DNA of 64,000 bases from Albifimbria verrucaria (Eukaryota; Ascomycota; Sordariomycetes; Hypocreales; Stachybotryaceae): the NCBI GenBank assembly GCA_020081605.1, contig JAHREC010000045.1:2604001-2668000 (forward strand), read 5' to 3'. The notes under the pieces were generated by a model that saw only the letters and a list, made by a program, of their open reading frames with translations, made no database searches and was not told where the DNA came from. Both the position numbers and the translations under genes were made by a program. Numbering within the stretch: position 1 is the stretch's first letter; each line of letters begins with the position of its first letter. This document shows, piece by piece, positions 36,444-48,950 of this stretch.

Positions 36444-39400
36444 ATCGGGATATCTGGTACCGATATTCTGGATCTGAAGGAGCAACTAAAGAACTGCTCG
36501 GGCCACATCTTTCCACGGCACTCACCAGGTTATATGGTTTCCGGACACAAGGCCGGCAGGGCGGAGCTCGCTAATATGGGTGAAGGATTCCTCCATATGC
36601 GAGAGCATCCCTACATGTGATAAAGGATCTTTCGTAGTCATGTCGGACTGTTGATACTACCTTAGAGATGTAATGCAGCAACATGCATACTCCACAAAGA
36701 ACGGTGGGGTGCACCTAATCCATCTGGTTGATTGGCTTCGGGGCTTGGCTTGCCTCGTCCTTTCCGATCCCTAGAGACCGAGTTTCAAGGGCACGTTGCT
36801 ACCCAAGAGCTCCACTCTCATGGGCCTGTCTAGACGTTGATTTGTACCATATTTGGAAACGGACCAACTTCTTCGGCGACATACGCGGCTTGTCGAGTTA
36901 GAAGGCAGGGTCTTGAGTGAGGATCTGCAGTCTCCTTAAAACAGCAGGATATAGCATCAAGTGAGATGCCCGCTTACAAGAAAGACGATGTAACATAACA
37001 CAGACGGTTAAGAATGAGTTGCCCGAAGTCCCAGGTCAATCCAGCGGTGCGCCATGTTGGGGTTTCTGCCCTGTTGTAAAGACACGTCAAAGTTACCGAT
37101 ACCAAGCTAAACAACATGCGAGCGCATCCTTTCAGGTCCTACCGAGGAACAAGGGGCCAATGGGAAACCGGGTCAACTTTCGACATGGGGTGACGGTTAA
37201 TTCGCACTGATTTCATCGCCTTGGCGAGACAACCTCGGCGGAAGCTTGGCGGAATAAACACCTGCTGAATGGGAATGTGGAGATTGGCGGGAAACAGGAA
37301 CGCCGGCAGGGGTCATTGCCGGGCTCCCTCCGCTGGGGCGCACATCGCAACTCAGTTCGGCAAATGCCTACAAGAGAAGTCAAGATGAGACCAAATTCAG
37401 GGTGTTTTTGGTGTTACAAAACCCGGAACATGGACCCGTGGATGCCCGGGAGGCTCAGTAATTTGTAAAATGATCCCTATTCCCGTCCTACCACCCCGGG
37501 ACATACAAGCCACATCGCCGTGTGTTACGCTACCATTGCCAAATGAGGACTGGTGATGGAGAGGGAAGTGTTGCCTCGCAGGACCAAGCACAGCCATATT
37601 GCCACCCTCCTACCTGTCAATGCAGCATTGACGGCGGAATCTGAAAGACAACGGTTATGCAGCCACGGATACTACGCTGTGCTGACTGATGCGCGGAACG
37701 GCAAGACGCGGCCGCTGCAGTATTACCCTAGCTGATAGCGTACCAGTCTTGACGAACGCATGCCCAAGGAGCGCGCGACGGGATCGTGCACTCGGGATGC
37801 ACCAAGGCAGCAATCGGCGAGTGTCACACCTTGCCTGACGTGAGATGAGGCTAAATTGGAATCAAGGACCATGTAGCTTTCACCGAGCACACCTGCCAGT
37901 CTGGAAGAGATGCCGGTCTCAACAGGCAAGAGATCACGATGACCCAGTCACACATAATCACTGGCGATACTGGCTTAAGCGCCATACATGCCTCTTGGAA
38001 GACGTCTCGGGAAACTAACCTGTTACGTGTCTAGTTGCTTCAGTGGCTCAATACGACAAGCCTTGGTGTTGACGCTGTAACGAACAGGTTGAAGCCTTCA
38101 CCGTCCAAGTCGTGCCATTGGTCGAGGCCAGGATGATGACTGTGCTGACCCGTCTCTTGGCCGAAATCTCGTCCCCATGGGAGTCTCATTGCATCCCATG
38201 GTATGATCTCGGTTGGTAAGGGTAGAACACCGAAGGCCATAAGCGCGCTAGCTCCGCCTTGTTTCCGTCATCATCGATATGGGATCTTGAAACCTGGTTC
38301 ACTTAATCAAAATTTAGGATCGCCCGGCATATACCCTCGCACATCCCCCAGTATCGTTCAGGAAGCTGAGAAAGTTTTTAAAATTTCAACTTCTTCATAG
38401 GATGGTGTGAAAGGCTTTCGGCTCACTCGCGGGAGACGGGATCTCATCCTTTTCGCTCAAGTTCCGAATCATAAGCGAAGCAGGACGTAGACTAACCATT
38501 GCTATATGTAGTGCTGTGCCTCTTCCTTGTGGGTCAACGACGATGCATTTGTCAAAACAGCCAGGTGTTTCGGGCGCAGAATGCACTCAGGGGTGAAGTG
38601 AGGGGAAAGCAATGTCCTCCCGATATGAGCACTCGCCAGTCTGTGCTGCTCTGAGGGTGGAATTCTCCGATCAGATTCGGTGCAAGAATGCGCTCCACAA
38701 GTGCGTATGCAGGGGGTAACCACAGCAGGTTTGGTCTGGTAACATGCTGGTCGAGCGCCCAAGCGCCCTCCCAGACTCACGGGTGCCTCCGTTCTTCCCC
38801 TACAGCCAAGTTTGGGCGCGAAGTGGACTAAATAAGCCAGATGCTGTCGTGGGCTGACTGGTGCATTGTTGCCCCCTGTATTGTTTGTGCTCGCCTGTTC
38901 CAGCTCATAACCAGTCACCGACACAGCATGGTTAGAATTTCTGTCCGTAGTAAAGATAATCAGTATTTTGTTCACTAAGGTTCATATTAAGCTCGTGTCC
39001 GTAACACGAACCATCTTCGCCTAATTGAGGAGTCTTACGATGCTAGTCATTTTGTGGCAGAGTTCCCTGTTTCGGCGATGTGCCCGCAAAGCAATCGATT
39101 GTGAGTAGGAGTAGGTCTGTCGTTTCAATTGAAAATAAATGAATTAAATGAAACAAAACCGCCAGAGTCAGGAAGCGCTTTTCCTCTGTAAGAACATCTA
39201 CAAACCCAATGGAATAGTAACACGGCCTGTAGGAAAGGCGTAGGGTAGCTGGTATTATGAAGCCCCTGGGTAAGACCAAACACACTAAATCACGCAGTTC
39301 ACCAACCACTACTGGTTAGGTCCAGGCTAGCGACTGATGTGGAAGAAAGCTGCCATCGTATCTGAGCAATTGAATTCCCCAGATAAGCCCCAGCTTATCA

Positions 39401-39560
39401 GGTTTCTCCCTAGAATGCTCCACATCATAGCAGATCTTGTCGGAATTGCACCCGTCCTTGCCGTCATCTCGTCTAGTCCCGTCTAGCCTCGGCCCTCTTT
39501 TCGCAAGAAGCCACATCGTTGACCATAGGCATAACCTGTGGCAACCCGTAACTGCGCTCT
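36444..39560. other. Gene-poor 3.1-kb stretch
   Basis: Several frames of 60-157 codons (the largest minus-strand, 38502-38975) have low-complexity translations without motifs, start contexts or introns. I cannot support a gene. It may be a decayed locus. Confidence 0.4.
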
Positions 39561-40568
39561 ATGCAGACTTTATCATTGTTGAGGTCTCACTCAAGATACT
39601 TAGCCGCGACCCGAGCAGCCATCTTCACGCCACGTGTTTCCACAAGATCATTCAGCATGGCGGACAAAATGAAGCGCAACCCGCATCCGGACTTCAAGAA
39701 AGTCGAGGCGTCTCGTCCTGAATGGGACGCATCGTCAAAGTTCCGCTATACCCAGACTGTTGCTCCTGACTGGAAGTTCGGCGGTGGTGCCAACGCAGCA
39801 GATGCCTCTGCTGGCAACAAGTCTCACGTTGCCATCGATCCTTACGAGGCCGACCGACCTGCGGGTTTTAACTATAAGCTGCTTATATCGGCCATCACGC
39901 CTCGTCCCATCGCCTTCATCAGCACTCGCAGCGCAGACGGCAACACAACCAATCTTGCACCCTTCAGCTACTTCAACCTTGTGAACCACGACCCGCCGCT
40001 GTTTGTTGTTGGCTTCACTAGACCTAACGGCGAAGCCAAGGACACGCTGCACAACCTGTTGGAAACGAAGGAATGCGTCATCAACATCATCTCTGAGCAC
40101 TTTATTGAGGCTGCTAATTCCACCAGTGTCAACGCCCCTTACGGCGCCTCTGAATGGGATGTCAGTGGTCTCACGCCTGATTATTCTTGTGAGACAGTCA
40201 AGTGCGCCCGTGTCAAGGAGGCTGTTTTTAGCATTGAGGCCAAGGTCGACAATGTCAGGGACTACAACAGTCGCGTGGATCCCAGTAAGAAGTCTTGTTC
40301 GATTATCACTTTTGAAGGTACAAGATTCTGGGTGCGGGAAGATGCGCTCAATGAGGACAAGAATCTCGTGGATCCTGAGGTATGTGATATTCCAGTCGGA
40401 TGCCAAACTGACTACTGCTGACACCACAATAATTAGGTCCTGCGGCCCATCAGCCGCTTGGGTGGAATTACCTATGGTAGACTCACTGAGGCTTTCGAAA
40501 TCCCCAGGCCAGACTTCGACAAGGATGTCGGTGGTCCAGAGGGGCTGAAGAAGCTCCACAAGGAATAG
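39561..40568 (+). CDS. Flavin reductase-like FMN-binding split-barrel protein
   Basis: Two exons (39561-40379, 40437-40568) give 316 residues with no frame offset. The N-terminal 35 residues (Arg/Ser/Leu-rich, ending RVSTRSFS) look like a mitochondrial presequence. The flavin-binding fold follows: LLISAITPRPIAFISTRSAD, then NLAPFSYFNLVNHDPP, as in the DIM6/NTAB family. The last exon ends GPEGLKKLHKE. It should bind FMN and may supply reduced flavin or act as a reductase. It heads a catabolic block with DUF3500, FAH and FAD monooxygenase genes. Confidence 0.8.
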
Positions 40569-40771
40569 ACAACGAGGGGTGTGGCTGAGAGATAGACAAC
40601 GTAGACATACTGGATCGGATGGTCCAAGTTTTCAAGCCATTATTACTTATTAGACGTTCTTGATAGACAAGTCACGGATAATATTCATGCAGAATCTAAC
40701 AGACGTGGGGCTCTAGACACCAAGTCTGCACATTTTCAATAAGATATTGTGCCCCTCCCATATGGCTGTTA

Positions 40772-42146
40772 TCATTTATCGCCTTCCCATAGGAACTCCT
40801 GCTTCTTTCCCTGGATGAGCGGTCTCAGTGCCATGCCATAGTCTCCTCCGTTTGGGGTTCGCAATAGAGTGTGAATGTGAAACCGTTCTGGCTCCTTGTT
40901 GGTCAAAAACACACCAGAATGGTGATCAAACTCAACAAGAACCACAGGGCTTTGGATTCGAAAGTAGAAGGCGTCCGCATCTTCGTATCCACCAATCCAG
41001 CAGAAGTAAGTTTCATGAAACCATGATCTTGCTCTCGAAATATGAATGCTTCGTGATTGCTCTGGGAGATAAAGATAGTATTGTGCCAGTATTTGAAGAA
41101 TGAGTTCTTGTTGCTCGCCGGTGAAGTCTGAGACTAGAACGCCTTCATAGGGAACAACGCGGTTATCACGATATGCTCCGCAGAGGTGTCTCTGATCATC
41201 GTGATTCCACCGACCATGTGGCATCAGAGGATCACGCATCTGTTTATAAACTTGAGCTTTTTCTGTACATCCTCTGGCAAGCTTTGCATTAGCTTTAGAC
41301 CGAGAATCTCCTCTTGCTCCAAAATGCGCGTGCCGCGATACGGGCCATCGTCGATAATATTAGGCTCTGCTCCTGTAAACCATGGTGACAGTACCATCTG
41401 CCTTCTGTAAAAAAATGCATTCAGGCAAAGGTGATGGCCGTAGAAAGCAAAACCCCATGGTTCTGATACAGAAGGTCCAGCGCCAAACAGAACAAAGTTA
41501 TAAGAGAACTCATTCATGACTGTAGGTGCCTCAACGAGCTCACCGAGAAAGCCGTTGATGCGCATTGCTGCCACGGCTTTACTATACCCTTCAGGTGACA
41601 GGGCCGCTTGGAGGACTCCCATGGTAGCTGAGCGGAGCTCCTCGTCGACTTCATCAAGTCTGATACCCTTAGGGCTAAGTAAGAATTCGGGGTTGGACCA
41701 TGTACGCCATTCTGGGGAATCGATGTGATAATGCGAGGCTTCTCTTTGTTGTTCATTCATTCGAGACACAGCAAGCTGCGCTGCTGAGACAACAGCCTCG
41801 ATGGGAACTCCTTGGTCCTCGAGCTGGAAGAGCCCTGGTTTGATGTTTCCTTCAGTCAAGTAAGCTTAGTCCCAAATATGGGAGCATGACTTTAATGATT
41901 TACCATCTGAACTGACCCTTTGAATGGCTCTGTGAGTAGCCCTTGCCAGTGCATATACAGAGCATGGAGCCAGGGTGGTTGCCCAGACTCTTTGAAAGCC
42001 GCAGCATACTCATGCGCATTCTGCTTCTGCATAAACTTGAACCTGTCAATGCTCAAGTCTGGCAAGAATTTCCGGAAGGGGCTTGCTTCTGGCATTTGGG
42101 AATTCGAATTCAATGTTTTTGAATCAGATTTCACTTCCAAAGACAT
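40772..42146 (-). CDS. DUF3500 family protein
   Basis: The ATG is at 42146. Exons are 41904-42146 and 40772-41849, with a 54-nt intron between (GTAAAT donor). The product is about 440 residues. It has the family landmarks: PEWRTWSNPEF, a FGAGPSVSEPWGF-type stretch with HHLCLNAFF, CWIGGYEDADAFYFRI, SPVVLVEFDHHSG and the C-terminal HIHTLLRTPNGGDYG. No enzyme activity is established for DUF3500 to my knowledge. Conserved His and Asp-rich motifs could bind metal, but that is inference. There is no signal peptide. Offsets are at 41916-41918 and 41248-41250. It is divergent from the FAH gene, sharing a 384-bp promoter region. Confidence 0.8.
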
Positions 42147-42530
42147 GGCGAAGAAGAAGACTCAATCTTGTGGAGATTGTCTGGAATTGGCACTGCAGCG
42201 AACAATCGCTCACACTTATTCCGATACTCTTTCAGACCTGACCTGCACTCTCTCAACATAATAAACACCAGCTGTCTTGAGGATCATGAAAGCGGGTCAG
42301 CACAGCGTCTCAATGAGCGGGGAATCATATTCCTATTGGACGTCAGCCTTTCCGATAGCGGATGAGAAAGCGGGTAATGACAGCCACTTATTTAAGTTGC
42401 AGAGGCTTGGCTGGAGAGCCTGTGGAGAGGCTGTTGAAATCACACTGTCGCATTGTTGGAGGTCTTTCAAGAAAAAGAATCTGAAGATGGCAGCTTCACT
42501 ATTCAAGCGTGAGTTTCCGTTCGTCCGCAA
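42147..42530. promoter_or_regulatory. Shared divergent promoter, DUF3500 / FAH gene
   Basis: 384 bp between divergent start codons. Presumed common control of the catabolic block by position; no named motif. Confidence 0.4.
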
Positions 42531-43664
42531 ATGTCGAGGATTATAGTGTGGTTGACTGGGAAAAAGGACTCGTTCGCTTTGTTCCAAGATCAAATACAGC
42601 GCAAGTGTTGATCGGGCAGCCTGTCAGAGATGACCTAGACGTAGGCATAGCTCTTCGCAAAGGATCTGAAGTCATCGTCGACGTATTCTCTGGGTCTTCT
42701 GTCCTTAGCCCCGGGAAACGTACTGGCTCAACCGAGATAATTGACAGAGTGCTATCGCCATTAGCTGCAAATGAGGTCGGCACTATTCGGTGCATTGGTT
42801 TGAACGTATGCTCTCACCCTTAGATTTCGTGTATAGATGCTAACACATCGAGCCATAGTATAAACAGCATGCCGAAGAAGTTGGCCTGGCGTTGCCCACA
42901 ACACCTACATTATTCATGTAAGCATGCAACCCGGTTTGGCTCATCGTAATGATGCACCAGGCTAAAAGCTACGTAGGAAACCAAGCACTGCCTTGGGTGA
43001 CCCATGGCCCAAGCCCACGATCTTGCCCAAGCTTACTCAGGTGGATGACTGCGGCGACTACGAATCTGAGCTCGCTGTGGTCATTGGAAAAACAGCGAAG
43101 AATGTTGCCGAGTCAGAAGCTATGGAGTATGTGCTAGGATACACAGCTTGCAATGACATTTCAAGCCGAAGCAGCCAATTCGCACAGAGCCAGTGGTCTT
43201 TCTCTAAAAGTTTTGACGGAGCTTGTCCCATAGGTAAGGCTTATAACTCGTTACTTTTGCTCGACATATTTGCCATACCTCCAAAATTGATCTAGAGCTG
43301 AGTGTATTTGTAGGGCCAACTCTTGTATCTTCTTCTGCTATTCCGGACCCAACTCAGCTGAGGATTCGAGGTTTGAAGAACGGCGAAGTCATGCAGGACT
43401 GTGGTCTTGAGTGAGTTGATCAGCACATTATCTCCAGGGTTTACTTACCAACAAACTAGTGATCTAATATTCTCGATTCCGAAACTTGTCAGCTTTCTGT
43501 CACAGAGCACTACCTTACCAGCTGGTACTGTTATCATCACTGGCACACCTGCGGGTGTAGGAATCGGCAAGAAACCGAAGGTGACTTTACGAGACGGCGA
43601 CGAATTTCACGTGGAGATTCTGCCGCATATCGGCACTCTTGTCAACACATTCAAGAATGAATAA
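42531..43664 (+). CDS. Fumarylacetoacetate hydrolase (FAH) family protein
   Basis: Five exons (42531-42805, 42859-42917, 42961-43233, 43314-43410, 43460-43664) total 303 residues if one base each is restored near 42550, in 42964-42967 and in 42981-42982. The start at 42531 is chosen because it makes the sum an exact multiple of three; 42487 is an alternative. Key landmarks are WEKGLVRFV, the metal-ligand block CGDYESELAVVIGK, QSQWSFSKSFDGACPIGP and ITGTPAGVG. Family members cleave C-C bonds of acylpyruvates such as fumarylpyruvate or fumarylacetoacetate, with a divalent metal. In this block it could open a ring-cleavage product. Confidence 0.8.
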
Positions 43665-43741
43665 CGTTACAGCCTTGACTTGAATAAGTGAAAATAGGCT
43701 AGATAGATGAAGCAAAGTGTTTCTAGTGCTGTGTCTATATT

Positions 43742-44205
43742 TTAACCTAGCAATAATGGAATCTGCTCCTTCAAATGCTCAACAATAGCTTGAGGCCCTT
43801 CCTTGACTTGTAACCCGTGCGGGATGGCGTAGGTCTTGATGTCCGGTACAATTGATCTTGCAATCTCTCTCATTTCATTGCTTTCTTCGATTGTCCACAT
43901 CGAAGCACAGAACTAACCCGAAGTCAGAATAATGATTTTAACGTTTAAATATGATATTACTCACGAGAATATCTGGCCGCAGCTCCTTGACTTTGGGCTC
44001 AACTTCCTCCTTGCCTGATGAAATGTAAGCTTTTGCTAATCCCTAGGTGTATGTGCTGTAGGATACCTATACAGTTTGCAACGTAGTCGATGGTGTACCG
44101 ATCCTTCAATTCTTCAACTACCTGACCAATCACTCGTTTGGCCCTCTCTGGGGCATTATTGACAGTTACGAGACGGTAGGGACCTTTGGGAGTGGCCGAT
44201 GACAT
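43742..44205 (-). CDS. Conserved-looking 124-aa orphan, three exons
   Basis: The ATG is at 44205 (MSSATPKG). Exons 44073-44205, 43965-44035 and 43742-43912 sum to exactly 125 codons. The introns are 37 and 52 nt. Short alternating strand/helix elements with an Asp-Ile-Leu-Phe turn (RPDILFCASMWTIEE) suggest a small alpha/beta fold. I do not recognise the family. It lies between the FAH and FAD monooxygenase genes, convergent with the first and divergent from the second, so it probably works in the same pathway. Confidence 0.6.
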
Positions 44206-44733
44206 AGTGGTTGTATTGTTTATGGAGAAAAGGGTTGGGTTAGGCGTAGAAATTGAAGTTTCTGAAGATGGTACAGATCGGTGCCAAAAGTTCAATAGAA
44301 GACTCCGATGGTGTTCATGAGATAAATATGCCGAGACTACAATTCAATTTGCCGAGGAGCCAGAATGTTACGTGTTAGCCACTCAAGTATCCACCTAATT
44401 GAGGGGCTGCACTATTGACATCAGGAAGCGTCGGATAACCTCAAGCCGATTGGTGAAGACGCCAGCGGCGGAGTTGACACTAAGGGTACTCAGTAGATGT
44501 GTAGAAAACGACCCTCGTCCGTCTTATCAAAGACAGATCTGGCCAACAACAAGCCGCCTTGTTGATCACAATTATGTGCCTATGATATATAGATGCTCTT
44601 GAAGCCTCTTTTGATGATTCTTTTTATTCGTGTCTGACATTTCACACACCCGACAAGTTTGAGAATCTTAACTTGGGCGATCCTTTGACCTACCATTTTC
44701 ACTTGAGACCGAAACATAATACATACATTCAAA
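44206..44733. promoter_or_regulatory. Shared divergent promoter, orphan / FAD monooxygenase
   Basis: 528 bp between divergent start codons, no coding signal. Regulatory by position. Confidence 0.35.
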
Positions 44734-46211
44734 ATGGCAACCAAAATTGCTTCTGAAGAGTCTGCGGACCTGGAATCACTTCCTATCATCATACTAGGAG
44801 CAGGTTAGTTGAGATATCCTTGCTCGATATCGCTGCAGGAGGAACACCGATTAACATGTGCGATAGGTATGGGCGGCTTGGCAGCAGCACTGGCTTTAGC
44901 AAAGAAAGGCTTCAAAGATATACAGGTCTATGAAGCCGCTGCAAATCTTGGATTCGTCGGTGCTGGTATTCAGCTAGCCCCGAATCTGGTCCGAATTCTC
45001 AGTCGTCTGGGCTGCTGGGAATTTATCGAGGCAGAAGCCAACGATGTTAAAGAAGCCAGCATTAGAGGTAGTGACTCAATTAGACAACACATTAGTGATT
45101 CTACTAACAAGAGCACTGACAGATGGAGCTTCTAATAGCGAACATGCACACGTGCACATGCCTGATCTTCGCGCCAAATATGGCTTCCCACATTGTACCG
45201 GACATCGAGCTTCACTTGCTGGAGGCTTGTATAAGGGCTGCCGGGAGCATGAAGCAATCAAATTTTATTTTGGCCATACGTTACAGAGCGTCGATTCATT
45301 CATACCACAGCCCATCATCACCGTGAAGTCATCTGACGGCGAGAGCCATCAGGTGAAGGGAGTGTTCTTTTGGCGGCAGATGGCATCAAGTCTAAAACAC
45401 GGACAGCATTACTAGCTGAGGTCGGTAGTACGATGAATGTGGAAGACTCTGGACAGGCAGCGTATAGGGTTCTGCTTCCTCGCGAGGCCATGGCCTCAGA
45501 TCCAGAGATGATGGCCCTTCTTGACAGCAATCAGGTTACTAGATGGATTGGAGAGAAGCGTCATTGGATTGCCTATCCCATCGCTTCCCGCTCCATTTAC
45601 AACATGTCATCTATACAACCCGACACAAACTTTGCTTCTGCGCCGTCAATGACCTACACCACAAAGGGATCAAAGGATGCGATGCTTTCCGTGTTCTCGG
45701 ACTTTTGTCCCCTCATTCAGCGACTTCTCAATTTAGTCCCTGACGGCGAAGTCTGTGAATGGAAGCTTCGAGTACATAAACCTCTCGATACTTGGGTTCA
45801 TGGTTGCGTCGCCCTCTTGGGAGACGCTTGCCATCCAACACTCCCCACCTCAACCAAGGTGCTGCTATGGCTGTTGAAGATGCAGCTGTGCTGGCGGAAG
45901 TGCTGTCGCGAGCACCAGACACATCCTCACAAACAATCAACAGGTGCCTGAGAGTGTACCAACTGCTCCGCAAAGACCGCACAGCCGCTTTAGTCGACTT
46001 AGCCGCTGCGTCGGGCCGAGCACTTCATTTGGGGCAAGGGGAAGAAAAAGAGGCACGCGACCGGTTGTTCGCAGAGGCGAAGACCAATGGAGGAAAGGTC
46101 CCGGATAAGTGGGCTTCTCCAGATGTCCAGGAGATGATTTACTCGCACGACTGTATGGAGACGGCGGAGAACAGGTTCAGCGAGCTATTCAAAGACACTG
46201 AATATGCCTAA
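44734..46211 (+). CDS. FAD-dependent monooxygenase, salicylate hydroxylase-like
   Basis: Three exons (44734-44803, 44867-45067, 45123-46211) give about 453 residues. The Rossmann FAD-binding loop is created by splicing (LGAG then MGGLAAALALAKKG), and the second FAD motif is VALLGDACHPTLP. Such flavoproteins hydroxylate aromatic or related rings with NAD(P)H and oxygen. Offsets are at 45368-45371 and 45843-45846. The nearby FAH hydrolase suggests hydroxylation followed by ring fission, but no ring-cleaving dioxygenase is seen in the window. Confidence 0.8.
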
Positions 46212-47238
46212 AGCATGTTAGCAATTATTAATTCAGTCAAGCCTATGGATGTTTAGTACATAAGTAAATATAGCTTCTGCTCTGGGGCGACCAAGGATTG
46301 ACTTGAATGCATGTATGCCCTAGCGCTTATGCAGATCCCCGGCTCACTCATCAACACACAGTAGCTTGCTTCGTTTATTGCTGCCCAGAAATGACAGATG
46401 GCACTGGGAAAGAATAGATAAGCCCAGGAAGAAAAGAAAAGAAAAAGGACATAAATAAACAAATGAAAAATAAACAAAAACAAAACCTACTCTAAACCCC
46501 GACAATGGCCTTCAAGCAAGGGAACTAATGCCTCGGATGATATCTTAAGAAATAGCCGCCTCATACATCTAGTCGCGCTTGACGCAGACATATTCGGAGA
46601 GGGCGACAGGTTAAATTAGCGGCTGACCAGGATTAACATCCTCCACCCCTTTCAATTGTTATCATCGTTTGATGCGAACTCTTCGACATTTGCTGGAATT
46701 CTGGTTTTACCAATGGGATATGGAATACTGAAAGTTAACTAGGTTTGAATTGGCATATAGAGACCGGAAACCTTTAGCATGTCTGTAGAAAATTCTTCTC
46801 ATGCTTGCATCAGAACCTAATTGAAGGGACTGGTGTGCCGTAAATTCAGGGAAACGATCCTACGGCACTCCATCTGTCCTATGCAATTTTGCCCTATACG
46901 TTTGGCCCCCAAACAAGGGGTCAAGCCAGCAGTCTGAGCACTTGATTGGCGGCCTGGCAACCCGCTGCATCAGATGCGGGTAAGCTTGTTATCTGCATGG
47001 CCCTTTAATCAGACAGCCAAGTCAGTCTTGGGTTAATTTATACATTGAATTTTGTATGGGAGACCAGGTGGCCCGGCGGTTGCCTCAAGTAGGACCAAAA
47101 TCTTTAACCATTCCTTTTCGCGCATTGACCCAACCTCACGGAGCCAGGGCTCTTCTCGAGCTCGGAGTTTGTGTCTGTAGAGCAAACTGCTCTCCGGAGC
47201 TGGACGCCATTGACAATGCAATCGACTGGGCAGGCTCA
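46212..47238. other. Intergenic, no gene seen
   Basis: About 1 kb between plus-strand genes. It has an A/T-rich purine tract around 46425-46490 and no supported gene. Confidence 0.45.
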
Positions 47239-48829
47239 ATGGGCCTCTCCTACACCCGAATGGTCAGGCCTTCAAGTGGTTCCCGACAACACCGATAAAG
47301 TATTCATACCGCGCGATGAACACGCCCCGAATTGAATCGAGAACACGAAGGCCCCGAGGTGTATCGAGAGTATACCGAGAAAGAACATGGGGCAGCGCCA
47401 ATCAGCGCTGTTGCCATAAGGACGCCCGTGTGGAAGAGAAAACGCGTTCTTATACCGGTGGTGATAGTGGTCATCATAGTGATTGGCGCTATCCTAGGAG
47501 GCATATTCGGATCGCGTGCAGCTCAAAAGACCGAGGCATCAGGCGCTTCGGATGACAGCGGTCCGCCATTGACTCCCTCGATCTCAGACTCCGACCCTAA
47601 GACCACTTCTGCACCACCCCGAGTCCTACAAGCAATCCTAGCACTGAGTCAACAGCTTCGAGCTCGGCATCTACAGCCAAGCCAGCACCAACATCGATTA
47701 AGTCAAGAACTATGCTATCTGCGGCATCGTATCGAAACGGCAAGACGAAAGAAAGTACGATTTTCTTAGCTTACCAAAGCCCGAACAGCGATTTTCAGAT
47801 TGCACGATTCACTAAAAGTGATGGAAAGGATACGGGCGAATGGCATGAAGCACAGTCCGTTGTGTCTGCTAGTCCACCTAAGGAGTTGTCAGGGATAGGT
47901 CTTGGTGTTGTTGTGCTAAATGGCCAGAAATCCACTGTGGATGACGTGAGTAAGTCACGAAGGGCGCACTGCGGAAATACTGACTAGGAGCAGGTTTATC
48001 TTAAAATGACTGTTCTCAGCTCATCAGATTTTATCATCCAATTCAGCTCCGATGCTTCGGGGACTCTAGACTTCGGCAAGTCAGGCGGAGAGAGCCTACT
48101 CGTATTGGCTCCGCTGGGTCCTTTTCCAACCTTGCCATGCATTCCAACTATCTTGTGTTTCAAACGGACGAAGGAGCATTGGACTTCAGAACACAAGTAT
48201 GGATAAAAGAAGATCAGTTCGCTCAAGATTTGCCGCAATACGATGAAGGGGCCCGTAACGGCACAAGATTCGCAATCGTGCCGTTGTCAGCAAGCTACGA
48301 GACGACCTATGAGGAAAAAGCCCTGGGAATCTTTTTCGATAAAGGTGGCTATGGGTTGAGCACCTTGGTGCCAAGCTCTTCTGATTTTGAGGGTCCTTTT
48401 TCAAGTAGGTCAAGCCCCGATTCTCTCATCAGAAATGATCTTCTAACATGGGCAGAATTTCCAAAAGATATTATGTTGCAGCGAAGCAGTTCTTTTACTG
48501 CGTTTTCCGTAGCACATTCGAAGGAGAAGGACGACGATTCTGTAGATGTATATGTGCTCTACCAAGACTCTTCACCTGACTTCAAGCTAGTTTCCACGAC
48601 GGATGGTGGAAAAACATGGGAAAAATCGTCACCAAAAGCCTTGAGCGGAGGTGATATTGGCACAAACATTGCTTGCACAAGTTTAGCAACTATCGATGAA
48701 AAGGGTTCTACCAGACTTGAAGCGGCTTCAGATTTAACGAGGTGTTACTTCGTGAAGGGTGGATTCATGACGGAAGTTCAATTTGATGGAGAAGATTGGA
48801 AGGTAATTGGAGAGGTACCGTTACCATGA
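47239..48829 (+). CDS. Single-pass membrane protein with fucose-lectin-like beta-propeller
   Basis: The ATG is at 47239. Exons are 47239-47945 and 47994-48829, about 515 residues when the runs near 47255-47257, 47325-47328, 47617-47620 and 48003-48006 are allowed. Layout: a cytoplasmic segment with PEWSGLQVVP and basic KRKR, one transmembrane helix (VLIPVVIVVIIVIGAILGG), a Thr/Ser/Pro-rich stalk, then propeller blades with repeated IFLAYQS and YVLYQDS-type strands and an Asp-box-like TTDGGKTWEK. This layout is common in fungal proteins annotated as fungal fucose-specific lectins. It probably displays a sugar-binding domain outside the cell; the ligand is not known. Confidence 0.65.
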
Positions 48830-48950
48830 GGATACAGTTATTTAATGATTGTCTCGTCGCAATACCCAAAACTGACGATGACTCAGGTACGTGGATATAA
48901 CTAGGGAGTTTAGATGAAATATAATTATGCAAAACCCTTGTTTCCTGCAG

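Noticed and set aside
38502..38975. 157-codon minus-strand open frame
   Set aside because: Low-complexity translation without motifs, in a gene-poor stretch; no start context or introns to support it.
39735..40559. 274-codon minus-strand open frame
   Set aside because: It lies opposite the flavin reductase-like gene and mirrors its codon use; no family features and no splice logic.
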